Shown in pieces: positions 15,682-23,322 of a DNA stretch of 64,000 nucleotides. This DNA is from Chitinophagaceae bacterium UBA1930 (GTDB taxonomy: Bacteria > Bacteroidota > Bacteroidia > Chitinophagales > Chitinophagaceae). Each line of letters begins with the position of its first letter. Positions within the stretch are counted from its first letter, which is position 1. The notes under the pieces are model-generated. The model was not told the origin of the DNA. It saw nothing but the letters and a program-made list of their open reading frames with translations, and did no database searches. The stretch covers positions 744,001 through 808,000 of the forward strand of contig DDFK01000001.1 in NCBI GenBank assembly GCA_002337145.1, read 5' to 3'. Both the position numbers and the translations under genes were made by a program.

Positions 15682-18576
15682 CTATTTCTCCACTTCCATC
15701 TCCATGTAACTTTCAATAGGTTCGCAGCTACAAACCAGGTTCCTATCGCCATAGGTATTGTTTATCCTGGCAACGCTTGGCCAGAATTTGTTCAGGGTTA
15801 CATAATGCAACGGAAATGCTGCCTCCTTACGTGAGTAGGCATGGTTCCATTCGTCTGCACAAATTACAGCCTGTGTATGCGGTGCATGGTGCAGGGCATT
15901 GTCTGTTTTGTCGCTCCTGCCTTCTTCAATGGCTTTTATTTCTTCGTAAATGGAAATCAATGCATCGCAGAAACGGTCAAGCTCGGCCTTGTCCTCACTT
16001 TCCGTTGGCTCAATCATAATGGTACCTGCAACGGGGAAGCTCATGGTTGGTGCATGGAAGCCGTAATCAATCAATCGTTTGGCCACATCTTCTGCTTCAA
16101 CACCTGCACTTTGTTTAAACGGACGCAGGTCAACAATGAACTCGTGTGCACAGGTGCCGTTTTTGCCCGTATATAAAATGGGGTAATATTTTTTCAGCCT
16201 TGCTTTCATGTAGTTGGCATTTAGTATGGCGTATTCGGTTGCCATTTTAACGCCATCGTAGCCCAACATTTTGATGTAGCCGTAACTGATCAATAAAATG
16301 GAAGCAGAGCCATAAGGTGCGGCGGAAACGGCACCTGTTTGGTAGGTGTCTGACGTTTTAGAAACGTCTGACACCTGCACATGCCCTGGCAAATAAGGTT
16401 TCAAATGTTCCTTTACACAAATGGGGCCCATGCCCGGGCCACCACCGCCATGCGGTATGGCAAATGTTTTATGCAGGTTCAGGTGGCAAACATCTGCCCC
16501 AATGGTTGCAGGGCTTGTTAAGCCTACCTGAGCATTCATGTTGGCACCATCCATATAAACCTGTCCGCCAAACTCATGCACAATGGCACATATTTCTTTA
16601 ATGCCTTCTTCAAACACACCATAGGTACTTGGGTAAGTAACCATCAATGCACCAAGGTTGTCTTTGTGCTGTTCGGCTTTTGCTTTTAAATCTTCTATGT
16701 TGATGGTTCCGTCTTCATTGTTCTTTACCACCACTACTTTCATGCCCGCCATTACCGCACTTGCAGGGTTGGTACCATGTGCCGATGTTGGAATCAATAC
16801 CACATTTCTATGTGCGTTGTTATTTGCTTGATGGTAACCCATAATGGCCAGCAAACCTGCATACTCACCTTGTGCACCACTGTTGGGTTGCAGGCTACAA
16901 GCATCAAAGCCGGTTATTACAGATAAGTATTCCGCCAGCTCATCAATAATTTGTTGGTAGCCTTCGGCTTGGTTGGCAGGCACAAAAGGATGCAGTTGGC
17001 TAAACTCGGGCCAGCTTACCGGTATCATTTCGCTGGCAGCATTCAATTTCATTGTACAGCTACCTAATGAAATCATGCTGGTATTCAAGCTCAGATCTTT
17101 GTTTTCCAGTTGCTTCATGTAACGCATCATCTGGCTTTCGCTGCGGTGCGTGTTAAATACAGGATGCGTTAAATAGACCGATGTTCTTTTTGCATAAGCA
17201 GGAATGGAATCAAGTTCATCATCGCTGTCAAATTCAATCTCTGCTTCATTTTTACCAAGGCTTTCGGCAAATATGTACACAATATCCAGTACGTCTTTTT
17301 GTGTAGTGGTTTCATCTAGGCTAATGCCTATATGTTTTGCATCATAATAGCGGAAGTTCACTTGGTTCTTCTCGGCAATCGGGCGTATATGTGCAGCGTC
17401 CACTTCCACCTTCAACGTATCAAAATAGGCATTGTTTACATTTTTGAAACCCAGTTCGCTCAAGCTGTCGCTTAACACCTGTGCCAATGTAGCAACACGG
17501 GTTGCAATGGTCTTCAATCCATCGGCACCATGATACACTGCATACATGGCAGCCATGTTGGCCAGCAATGCCTGTGCGGTGCAGATGTTGGATGTTGCTT
17601 TTTCACGTTTAATATGTTGCTCCCTTGTTTGCAGGGCCATACGCAGTGCACGGTTGTTTTGTGCATCAATGCTTACGCCAATGATCCTGCCGGGAATGCC
17701 ACGTTTAAACTCGTCTTTGGTTGCAAAGAATGCAGCATGTGGGCCACCATAACCCAATGGCACACCAAAACGCTGGGCACAACCCACCGCAACATCGGCA
17801 CCCAGTTCGCCTGGGCTGGTTAATAAAGTCAATGCCAATAAATCAGTTGCCATTACCACATAGCCACCAATATTATGCACGTTGGCAATAAAGCCACGGT
17901 AGTCTTCTATACTGCCATTATCATTGGGGTATTGAAGTATTGCTCCAAAATAGCTATCGTCTAGCAATACATTTTTATAGTCGCCAACAACCAGTTCAAT
18001 ATCTATAGGTGTAGCCCTTGTAAGCAACAAATCTTTTGTTTGCGGAAAAACAGCTTCATCTACAAAAAATTTTTTCTTCTTCGTGGTATCTCCGTGATGA
18101 AACAGCATGGCCATTGCTTCGGCAGCAGCGGTTGCTTCGTCCAACAAAGAAGCATTTGCCAATTCCAATCCTGTAAGGTCACATACCATTGTCTGGTAGT
18201 TCAACAAGCTCTCCAAACGGCCTTGGGAAATCTCTGCTTGATAGGGCGTGTACTGTGTGTACCAACCTGGGTTTTCAAAAACATTACGCAGTATTACGCT
18301 TGGGGTAATAGTATTGTAATAGCCCTGCCCGATATATGTTTTATACAGTTTGTTCTTGGCAGCAACCAGTTTCAGATTGTTCAGGTATTCAAACTCACTC
18401 ACTGCAGCCGGCAGGTTCAATGTTTCCTGCAAACGGATGGATGCAGGAACGGTTCTGTCTATCAGTTCATCCAAACTATCCACGCCAATTGTAGCAAGCA
18501 TTTTATGCGTATCTGCTTCATTGGGTCCATTATGCCTTTTTTGAAACTCCGTGTCCTGTTGTTGAAATAAATTCAT
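15682..18576 (-). CDS. gcvP: Glycine dehydrogenase (decarboxylating), P-protein of the glycine cleavage system
   Basis: 964 aa, a full-length fused P-protein. The start MNLFQQQDTEFQKRHNGP matches the family beginning. The PLP-binding lysine is Lys703 in HLNLHKTFAIPHGGGGPG; SLGSCTMKLNAASEM and GEYAGLLAIMGYH are other family blocks. It decarboxylates glycine and passes the aminomethyl group to lipoylated H-protein. H and T proteins are not in this window. Odd point: a 33-nt palindromic repeat (16344-16376) lies in frame inside the coding region and encodes about residues 734-745 (QVSDVSKTSDTY), in a loop just before GAVSAAPYGSA where other P-proteins are variable. The 5' leader carries a repeat plus hairpin shared with rseP. 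Confidence 0.96.
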   Translation of the reverse strand: MNLFQQQDTEFQKRHNGPNEADTHKMLATIGVDSLDELIDRTVPASIRLQETLNLPAAVSEFEYLNNLKLVAAKNKLYKTYIGQGYYNTITPSVILRNVFENPGWYTQYTPYQAEISQGRLESLLNYQTMVCDLTGLELANASLLDEATAAAEAMAMLFHHGDTTKKKKFFVDEAVFPQTKDLLLTRATPIDIELVVGDYKNVLLDDSYFGAILQYPNDNGSIEDYRGFIANVHNIGGYVVMATDLLALTLLTSPGELGADVAVGCAQRFGVPLGYGGPHAAFFATKDEFKRGIPGRIIGVSIDAQNNRALRMALQTREQHIKREKATSNICTAQALLANMAAMYAVYHGADGLKTIATRVATLAQVLSDSLSELGFKNVNNAYFDTLKVEVDAAHIRPIAEKNQVNFRYYDAKHIGISLDETTTQKDVLDIVYIFAESLGKNEAEIEFDSDDELDSIPAYAKRTSVYLTHPVFNTHRSESQMMRYMKQLENKDLSLNTSMISLGSCTMKLNAASEMIPVSWPEFSQLHPFVPANQAEGYQQIIDELAEYLSVITGFDACSLQPNSGAQGEYAGLLAIMGYHQANNNAHRNVVLIPTSAHGTNPASAVMAGMKVVVVKNNEDGTINIEDLKAKAEQHKDNLGALMVTYPSTYGVFEEGIKEICAIVHEFGGQVYMDGANMNAQVGLTSPATIGADVCHLNLHKTFAIPHGGGGPGMGPICVKEHLKPYLPGHVQVSDVSKTSDTYQTGAVSAAPYGSASILLISYGYIKMLGYDGVKMATEYAILNANYMKARLKKYYPILYTGKNGTCAHEFIVDLRPFKQSAGVEAEDVAKRLIDYGFHAPTMSFPVAGTIMIEPTESEDKAELDRFCDALISIYEEIKAIEEGRSDKTDNALHHAPHTQAVICADEWNHAYSRKEAAFPLHYVTLNKFWPSVARINNTYGDRNLVCSCEPIESYMEMEVEK
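16344..16376 (-). repeat. 33-nt palindromic element inside gcvP (copy 1)
   Basis: On the coding strand it reads AGGTGTCAGACG-(9 nt)-CGTCAGACACCT, a hairpin of 15-nt arms with one central mismatch and a 3-nt loop. The same element, equal in length, is at 63923-63955 between genes. In gcvP it is read in frame as a Ser-Asp-containing loop. Confidence 0.85.
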
Positions 18577-18584
18577 AAACCCAT

Positions 18585-18603
18585 GCCCTCAAAAAAGGAG
18601 GAC
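18585..18603 (-). promoter_or_regulatory. Hairpin at the gcvP ribosome-binding region
   Basis: On the mRNA strand GTCCTCCTTTTTTGAGGGC forms a stem (GTCCTC/GAGGGC, one G-U) that ends 8 nt before the gcvP ATG. The 3' arm GAGGG is Shine-Dalgarno-like and the 5' arm CCTCC is its complement. The same arrangement precedes rseP. Confidence 0.55.
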
Positions 18604-18630
18604 TACTTTTTGCGTTTAAAAAATATTATG

Positions 18631-18678
18631 TTACCAGCTTTGGTAGGGGTATGGTCGTTCTCGGCGTCGCACCCATGA
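18631..18678 (-). repeat. TGGGTGCGACGC interspersed repeat, copy 1 (gcvP leader)
   Basis: Read on the minus strand: CATGGGTGCGACGCC, 24 variable nt, then GCTGGTAACATA. It is followed by TATT, an A-rich run and the gcvP start-site hairpin, giving a ~100-nt leader aligned with that of rseP. Confidence 0.75.
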
Positions 18679-18841
18679 AGGTCAGGAAAAGGTCCCGGCA
18701 CCCATGCAAACCCACTAACCATTTGCTTAAAGTGCCGCAAATGTACATGCTAAAAACAGCAAAAACGAACGATTGTTTGCGTTGGGGAAATACTGTGAAT
18801 GGAATAAAGCCAAGTACAAACGATGTATTATAAAAAGTTGG

Positions 18842-19264
18842 CTATTTCAATTTCATCTGGGCAAAATAAGGATGCTCAGGGTTTACAATCAATTCCCGGC
18901 GGTACGGGTGAACCAAAACATCCATATCCTCTAAAGGAATTGCACCTAATAACAATTCATTGTCGCCAGGCAGTACCATTGCATCTACCACGCAACGCCT
19001 GTTTTTAAACCGCACTTCTATTGGCCCAACAACATCGTATTCCACCACACTTCCATCGGCCAACTGACCTTTTCTTTTTTCTACTACTGCCAATTGCAAT
19101 TGCTCTTGTATGGTTTCGTTTATACACATGTATACGCTACCGGTATCAACAAGCATTTGCACATGCATGCGTTTCACTTCTTCTTCCCCTATAATGTGCC
19201 TGCGTACCATTGCAAGGTCATCAGCATTAATCAGTTCAATATCTGCGTATATCACTCCCATCAT
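18842..19264 (-). CDS. Clan AA (retropepsin-like) aspartic protease
   Basis: 140 aa. The catalytic motif is VQMLVDTGSVYMCI (Asp-Thr-Gly) near residue 40, and the second conserved block is LLLGAIPLEDMDVLVHPYRRELIVNPEHP at the C-terminal end. That arrangement matches the small retropepsin-like clan AA proteins found scattered in bacteria and archaea, which dimerise to form an active site. There is no signal peptide, so it is cytoplasmic. The start could also be the second Met one codon on. It lies alone between the gcvP leader and the desaturase gene. Substrate unknown. Confidence 0.8.
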   Translation of the reverse strand: MMGVIYADIELINADDLAMVRRHIIGEEEVKRMHVQMLVDTGSVYMCINETIQEQLQLAVVEKRKGQLADGSVVEYDVVGPIEVRFKNRRCVVDAMVLPGDNELLLGAIPLEDMDVLVHPYRRELIVNPEHPYFAQMKLK

Positions 19265-19313
19265 TATCTATTTTATACACTAAAAGTATTGCTTTTTTAA
19301 TACAAATTATTAT

Positions 19314-20219
19314 TTATTGCCTAGTGTCAATTTCTTCATTTTTTCGCATCTGCTCGCTCGTATGCCTGCTGCCATCATGGCTGTAGCCCGGTTTGCCAAA
19401 CAGGTACAGCAACCGCTGCTTGAATGAAATGTCCTTGCGGCTGATGTCTTTTACAATGGCATCCCACTCGTGAAAAACAATATTCACGGCGTTGGGCTGC
19501 TCAATGTTTTTGGTGAGACCGTACCTGATGGGCTGGTATTCCTTTTCGTCCAGCTCCTGCTGAAAAGTGCCAAACAGTTTGTCCCATATAATCAGAAACA
19601 TGCCCATGTTCTTGTCCAGGTATTTCGGATTGCTGCCATGGTGCACCCGGTGGTGGGAAGGTGTTACCAGAATATACTCCAGCCAGCCCATTTTTTTGAT
19701 CAGTTCCGTATGTACAAAAATGCCCCATATCTGCGTGGCAGAATAAATAAATACAATATCCAATGGCTTGAAACCCAATAAAGGCAGTGGCAAAAAATAG
19801 ATAAACCGGTACAACGGCTGAAAAACAGAAGAGCGGAAGCCTACTGTGAAATTCATTTTTTCGGACGAATGGTGGGTAACATGCGTGGCCCAGAAAAAAC
19901 GTATCTCATGGTCAAACCGGTGCAGCCAATAATATACAAAGTCTTCGGCCAGCACCAGTGCAATCCAGTACCATATACCTATTTGCCAGTTTACAAAGCG
20001 GTGGTTGAAGCAGAACTGGAACACGATACCTACATATACCATTCTGAAAAGCAGGTCGATGCCAGAGTTCAGCAGCATCAGGTACAAATTGGTAAACGTA
20101 TCCTTAACCGTATACAGCTTTTTGGTATGCAGGTGCGACAGCAGTATTTCAATACCTATAATAATAAAATAGTACGGGGTTGAAATAAGCAGTAAAATAT
20201 TTTCTTTAACGGTATCCAT
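19314..20219 (-). CDS. Sterol desaturase/fatty acid hydroxylase family membrane protein
   Basis: About 301 aa from the ATG at 20219 (MDTVKENILLLIST); an in-frame ATG four codons earlier is also possible. There are several membrane helices (residues ~8-30, ~45-70, ~85-105, ~140-165). The di-iron histidine clusters of the family are all visible: HRFDHE, HVTHHSSEKMN and HRVHHGSNPKYLDKN. Members oxidise lipid substrates at the membrane. In Bacteroidota such genes are linked to ornithine-lipid, carotenoid or sterol-like hydroxylation; none of these can be chosen from the context. It is divergent from the cysteine-cluster gene (64-bp spacer). Confidence 0.85.
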   Translation of the reverse strand: MDTVKENILLLISTPYYFIIIGIEILLSHLHTKKLYTVKDTFTNLYLMLLNSGIDLLFRMVYVGIVFQFCFNHRFVNWQIGIWYWIALVLAEDFVYYWLHRFDHEIRFFWATHVTHHSSEKMNFTVGFRSSVFQPLYRFIYFLPLPLLGFKPLDIVFIYSATQIWGIFVHTELIKKMGWLEYILVTPSHHRVHHGSNPKYLDKNMGMFLIIWDKLFGTFQQELDEKEYQPIRYGLTKNIEQPNAVNIVFHEWDAIVKDISRKDISFKQRLLYLFGKPGYSHDGSRHTSEQMRKNEEIDTRQ

Positions 20220-20283
20220 ATCATTACACAAAGAAATGCCGGTTACTGGCTTTGTGGCTATTTTTGCTGCAAAGTAAAAGTAA

Positions 20284-20763
20284 ATGGCAGAAGTGGACCT
20301 GGATAACTGGAAAAAGAAAAGTGAAAGCCAGCAAAAGGTTTACAGGAACTTTCTGCAGCGTGCAGACAAGAATAAGGTATTGAAAAAACTGCCCAGCCTG
20401 CACGAAGAAGCTTTTAGTAAAATTGACTGCCTGCAATGTGCCGCATGCTGCAAAAACTATTCGCCCCGTTTTAAAACACCGGATATTAAAAGGATCAGCA
20501 AGTATCTGGGCATGAAGGAGAGTGTTTTTATTGATACCTATTTAACACTTGACCTGGAAGGTGATTATGTGGTAAAATCATCCCCCTGCCCTTTTTTGGG
20601 AGCCGACAATTATTGTGACATTTATGACCAACGCCCCAGCGATTGCCACCGTTTTCCTTATACGGATGAAGATGTATTGCTGAAAAGGCCAGCCATTACA
20701 CTAAAGAATTCCACGTTTTGCCCAGCAGTACATTTTGTGCTGGAGAAACTGGTGGAGAAATAA
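20284..20763 (+). CDS. YkgJ family cysteine cluster protein
   Basis: 159 aa. The defining CxxCxxCC motif is present as CLQCAACCKNY near residue 50, followed by SPCPFLGADNYCDIYDQRPSDCHRFPY near residue 100, i.e. the eight-cysteine pattern of PF03692. The cysteines are thought to hold zinc or an iron-sulfur cluster. Function is not established; this is a conserved cytoplasmic protein. It is followed by the putative antitoxin gene 33 bp later. Confidence 0.85.
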   Translation: MAEVDLDNWKKKSESQQKVYRNFLQRADKNKVLKKLPSLHEEAFSKIDCLQCAACCKNYSPRFKTPDIKRISKYLGMKESVFIDTYLTLDLEGDYVVKSSPCPFLGADNYCDIYDQRPSDCHRFPYTDEDVLLKRPAITLKNSTFCPAVHFVLEKLVEK

Positions 20764-20796
20764 ATTGCCTTGCGTAAATTTGAGTAAAGATGCAAG

Positions 20797-21027
20797 ATGA
20801 GTGATGTTACCTACCATATTAAAATTAAAAAGGAATATGCTTCTGCTATACTGGAAGACCTGCAACAAATTGATGCCATAGAAATAATGGAAGAAGATGG
20901 GATACCTGATTGGCAGAAAAAAGAATCCTTGAAACGTTTGGCAGCAATGAATACCAACCCTTCAATAGCCATAAACGAAGACGACTTCTTTAAGCAGGTG
21001 GAAATGGATGAAGATGGAAAAGTATAA
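20797..21027 (+). CDS. Putative antitoxin partner of a broken ParE/RelE-type toxin
   Basis: 76 aa, acidic and mostly helical: MSDVTYHIKIKKEYASAILE, then DWQKKESLKRLAAMNTNP and a C-terminal acidic tail (FFKQVEMDEDGKV). Its stop codon overlaps the start of the next frame by 14 nt, the usual order of an antitoxin-toxin pair. The toxin frame is disrupted (see next entry), while this gene is intact. The family is not certain; the assignment rests mainly on position and size. Confidence 0.65.
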   Translation: MSDVTYHIKIKKEYASAILEDLQQIDAIEIMEEDGIPDWQKKESLKRLAAMNTNPSIAINEDDFFKQVEMDEDGKV

Positions 21028-21315
21028 ACTCATTTTTTCACCCAATGCCCTGCTAGATCTAAAAGAAGCAAAGTAGTGGTATAACCTGCAACAAAAGGGA
21101 TTGGGTAAGAAACTGGTTGAAGATGTAAGGCAAACCGTGAATAAAATTAAAGCCAACCCTTACTTTACTATGCTGCTGAGAAATATGATTTTATGAGAAT
21201 GGCTTCGTGTAAAATATTTCCTTACACCTTACATTATACGATTGACGAAAGCAGTTGCTTAATAAAGATTACTGCTATATTCCATTTTAGCAGGAACCCT
21301 TTTTGGATGGAATAA
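21014..21315 (+). pseudogene. ParE/RelE superfamily toxin, disrupted
   Basis: Translation from the ATG at 21014 gives MEKYKLIFSPNALLDLKEAK, then a TAG stop at 21074 where relatives have an acidic residue before WYN. The same frame continues WYNLQQKGLGKKLVEDVRQ and VNKIKANPYF, after which homology moves to another frame near 21170 (YYAAEKYDFMRMASCKIFPY, then TLHYTIDE, ITAIFHFSRNPFWME, TAA at 21313). The two pieces together make a normal ~100-aa ParE/RelE-fold toxin. One nonsense codon plus one frameshift make the toxin dead unless the sequence has errors. Confidence 0.8.
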
Positions 21316-21356
21316 CTGACTTTACCCCACACTTGTATAAAAGCCCATCCCCATTC

Positions 21357-21412
21357 AACCGCAGATGGGTGCGACGCCACGAAAGCTGGGCCATATCCCA
21401 TTGCTGATTACC
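21357..21412 (+). repeat. TGGGTGCGACGC interspersed repeat, copy 4 (upstream of trpS)
   Basis: Plus-strand reading: CAACCGCAGATGGGTGCGAC then GCCACGAAAGC, variable spacer and GCTGATTACC. The CAACCGC-GATGGGTGCGACGCCA part is shared with copy 5. It lies 57 bp before the trpS start. The start-site hairpin seen at gcvP and rseP is absent here. Confidence 0.7.
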
Positions 21413-21468
21413 AAAAAACTGTTACACAATCTTTACTGGTTTGGGCTCTACGCTTATCTTCGCCAACT

Positions 21469-22458
21469 ATGGCAAAAGAGGTTGTTTTAAGCGGTATAAG
21501 ACCCACCGGTTTCCTTCACCTGGGCAATTATTTTGGTGCAATGCGTAATTATGTACGTATGCAGGATGAGTATGACTGTTATTTCTTTGTTGCAAACTGG
21601 CATAGCCTTACCACGCACCCCGACACAAGGGAACTGGGCATAGCAGTGAACAGGGTTGTAGCCGAGAATATTGCCTGTGGCCTTGATCCCGAAAAAGTGG
21701 CGTTGTACGTGCAGAGCGATGTGCCCGAAATTGCGGAACTGTACCTGTACCTGAACATGCTTTCGTATAAAGGCGAACTGGAAAAAACAACCACATTCAA
21801 GGAAAAAGCAAGGCTTAGCCCGGACAATGTGAATGCCGGTTTGCTGACCTACCCCGTATTGCAAGCAGCAGATATTTTGATACACCGTGCCCTGAAAGTG
21901 CCTGTGGGCAAGGATCAGGAGCAGAACATGGAAATGGCCCGGAACTTTGCACAACGCTTCAATCACCGTTATGGCGACATTTTTCCCATGCCGTATGCGT
22001 TTAATTATGGTGGCGAACTGGTTAAGATACTGAGCCTTGATGGCAATGGAAAAATGAGCAAGAGCGAAAACCAATTGGCCACTTTGTACTTGGCAGATGA
22101 AGATGAGGTGGTACGTAAAAAGATCATGAAAGCAAAATCGGATGTGGCACCTGTTGAACCCAATTCAGTAAAGCCCGATTTTATAGAGAACCTGTTTACG
22201 TTGATGAAAATTGTGAGTACCGAGGATGCAGTGAAAAAATTTGATGATGACTTCAACAACTGCACCATACGTTATGGCGATATGAAAAAGCAACTGGCCG
22301 AAGACATGGTGAACTTCATAAAACCAATCCGTGAAAAGGCGGCCGACCTGCAAAACAATAAGGAACTATTGGAAAAAATAAAAAAACAGGGGGCAGACAA
22401 GGCAAGGGCCAGTGCAGCCGAAACCATTAAATTGGTAAGAAAGGCGGTGTTGGGATAA
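21469..22458 (+). CDS. trpS: Tryptophan--tRNA ligase
   Basis: 329 aa, the usual bacterial TrpRS length. The class-I signature appears as GIRPTGFLHLGNYFGAM (HIGH-type motif, residues 8-24), and KMSKS is exact in DGNGKMSKSENQ near residue 195. VGKDQEQNMEMAR is the family's adenylate/tRNA-binding block. It charges tRNA-Trp in the cytoplasm. It is monocistronic or first of a pair with the deoxynucleoside kinase 111 bp downstream. Confidence 0.96.
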   Translation: MAKEVVLSGIRPTGFLHLGNYFGAMRNYVRMQDEYDCYFFVANWHSLTTHPDTRELGIAVNRVVAENIACGLDPEKVALYVQSDVPEIAELYLYLNMLSYKGELEKTTTFKEKARLSPDNVNAGLLTYPVLQAADILIHRALKVPVGKDQEQNMEMARNFAQRFNHRYGDIFPMPYAFNYGGELVKILSLDGNGKMSKSENQLATLYLADEDEVVRKKIMKAKSDVAPVEPNSVKPDFIENLFTLMKIVSTEDAVKKFDDDFNNCTIRYGDMKKQLAEDMVNFIKPIREKAADLQNNKELLEKIKKQGADKARASAAETIKLVRKAVLG

Positions 22459-22569
22459 ACTTGAAAACTTACCTGATTTATTTCTTTGTTTTTTGGTGAT
22501 AAACCCTACTTTCACAGCCCGTACAATGCTAAATTTTAGTGTTGTAAATTATAAACTTTTGAACCTCTC

Positions 22570-23205
22570 ATGGCAAAGGCTAAGAAACCAAAACATGTTG
22601 CAATAGCTGGAAATATTGGTGCCGGCAAAACCACGTTGACCGAGATGCTGAGCAAGCATTACCGTTGGATTCCACAATTTGAAGATGTGGACCACAATCC
22701 TTATTTGATGGATTTTTATGAGGACATGCCCCGCTGGAGCTTTAACCTGCAGATCTATTTTTTGAATAGCCGCCTGAACCAGTTGCTGGACATACAACGT
22801 GGCACGGAAACCATTATACAGGACAGGACAATTTATGAGGACGCACATATTTTTGCCCCGAACCTGCATGACATGGGACTGATGAGCAAACGTGACTTTG
22901 AAAACTATTTCAAGTTTTTCCAGACCCTGAAAACAATGGTGGAGCCGCCAGATTTATTGATTTATTTAAAGGCTTCGGTGCCTACATTGGTTGGACAGAT
23001 ACAGAAACGTGGCCGTGAGTATGAAGAGAATATACGCCTTGACTATTTGAAGAAACTGAATGAACTGTACACCCGTTTTATTGATGGCTATAAAGAAGGG
23101 CCTTTATTGGTGATTGATTGCGACAAGAACAAGTTTGGTGAAAACGAAGAGCATCTGGGCGAAATCATCAGCAAGGTAGACGGTATGCTATTTGGCCTGT
23201 TCTAA
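22570..23205 (+). CDS. Deoxynucleoside kinase (deoxyadenosine/deoxyguanosine kinase family)
   Basis: 211 aa. The P-loop GNIGAGKTTL is at residues 12-21; DRTIYEDAHIFAPNLHDMG contains the family's DR(S/T)xYED motif; RGREYEENIRLDYLKKLNELY is the lid/arginine region. The family phosphorylates deoxynucleosides to monophosphates in salvage. Substrate preference between dA, dG and dC cannot be read with certainty. A clean hairpin terminator follows. Confidence 0.88.
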   Translation: MAKAKKPKHVAIAGNIGAGKTTLTEMLSKHYRWIPQFEDVDHNPYLMDFYEDMPRWSFNLQIYFLNSRLNQLLDIQRGTETIIQDRTIYEDAHIFAPNLHDMGLMSKRDFENYFKFFQTLKTMVEPPDLLIYLKASVPTLVGQIQKRGREYEENIRLDYLKKLNELYTRFIDGYKEGPLLVIDCDKNKFGENEEHLGEIISKVDGMLFGLF

Positions 23206-23234
23206 TATTTGTTATTGTACAACAAAAATTTCTG

Positions 23235-23266
23235 AAACCACTAAGCAATGCTTAGTGGTTTTTTAT
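23235..23266 (+). terminator. Intrinsic terminator after the deoxynucleoside kinase
   Basis: Perfect 12-bp arms AAACCACTAAGC / GCTTAGTGGTTT with an AAT loop, followed by a T-rich tail. Confidence 0.85.
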
Positions 23267-23322
23267 TATGTACCTATTATAGGCTGTAGCAATATTGTTT
23301 TGTTGACTCCCAAAAAGCTGCC

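Noticed and set aside
18577..18841. Glycine riboswitch upstream of gcvP
   Set aside because: The leader lacks the two tandem aptamer cores of glycine riboswitches, and the same leader is found before rseP, which has no link to glycine.
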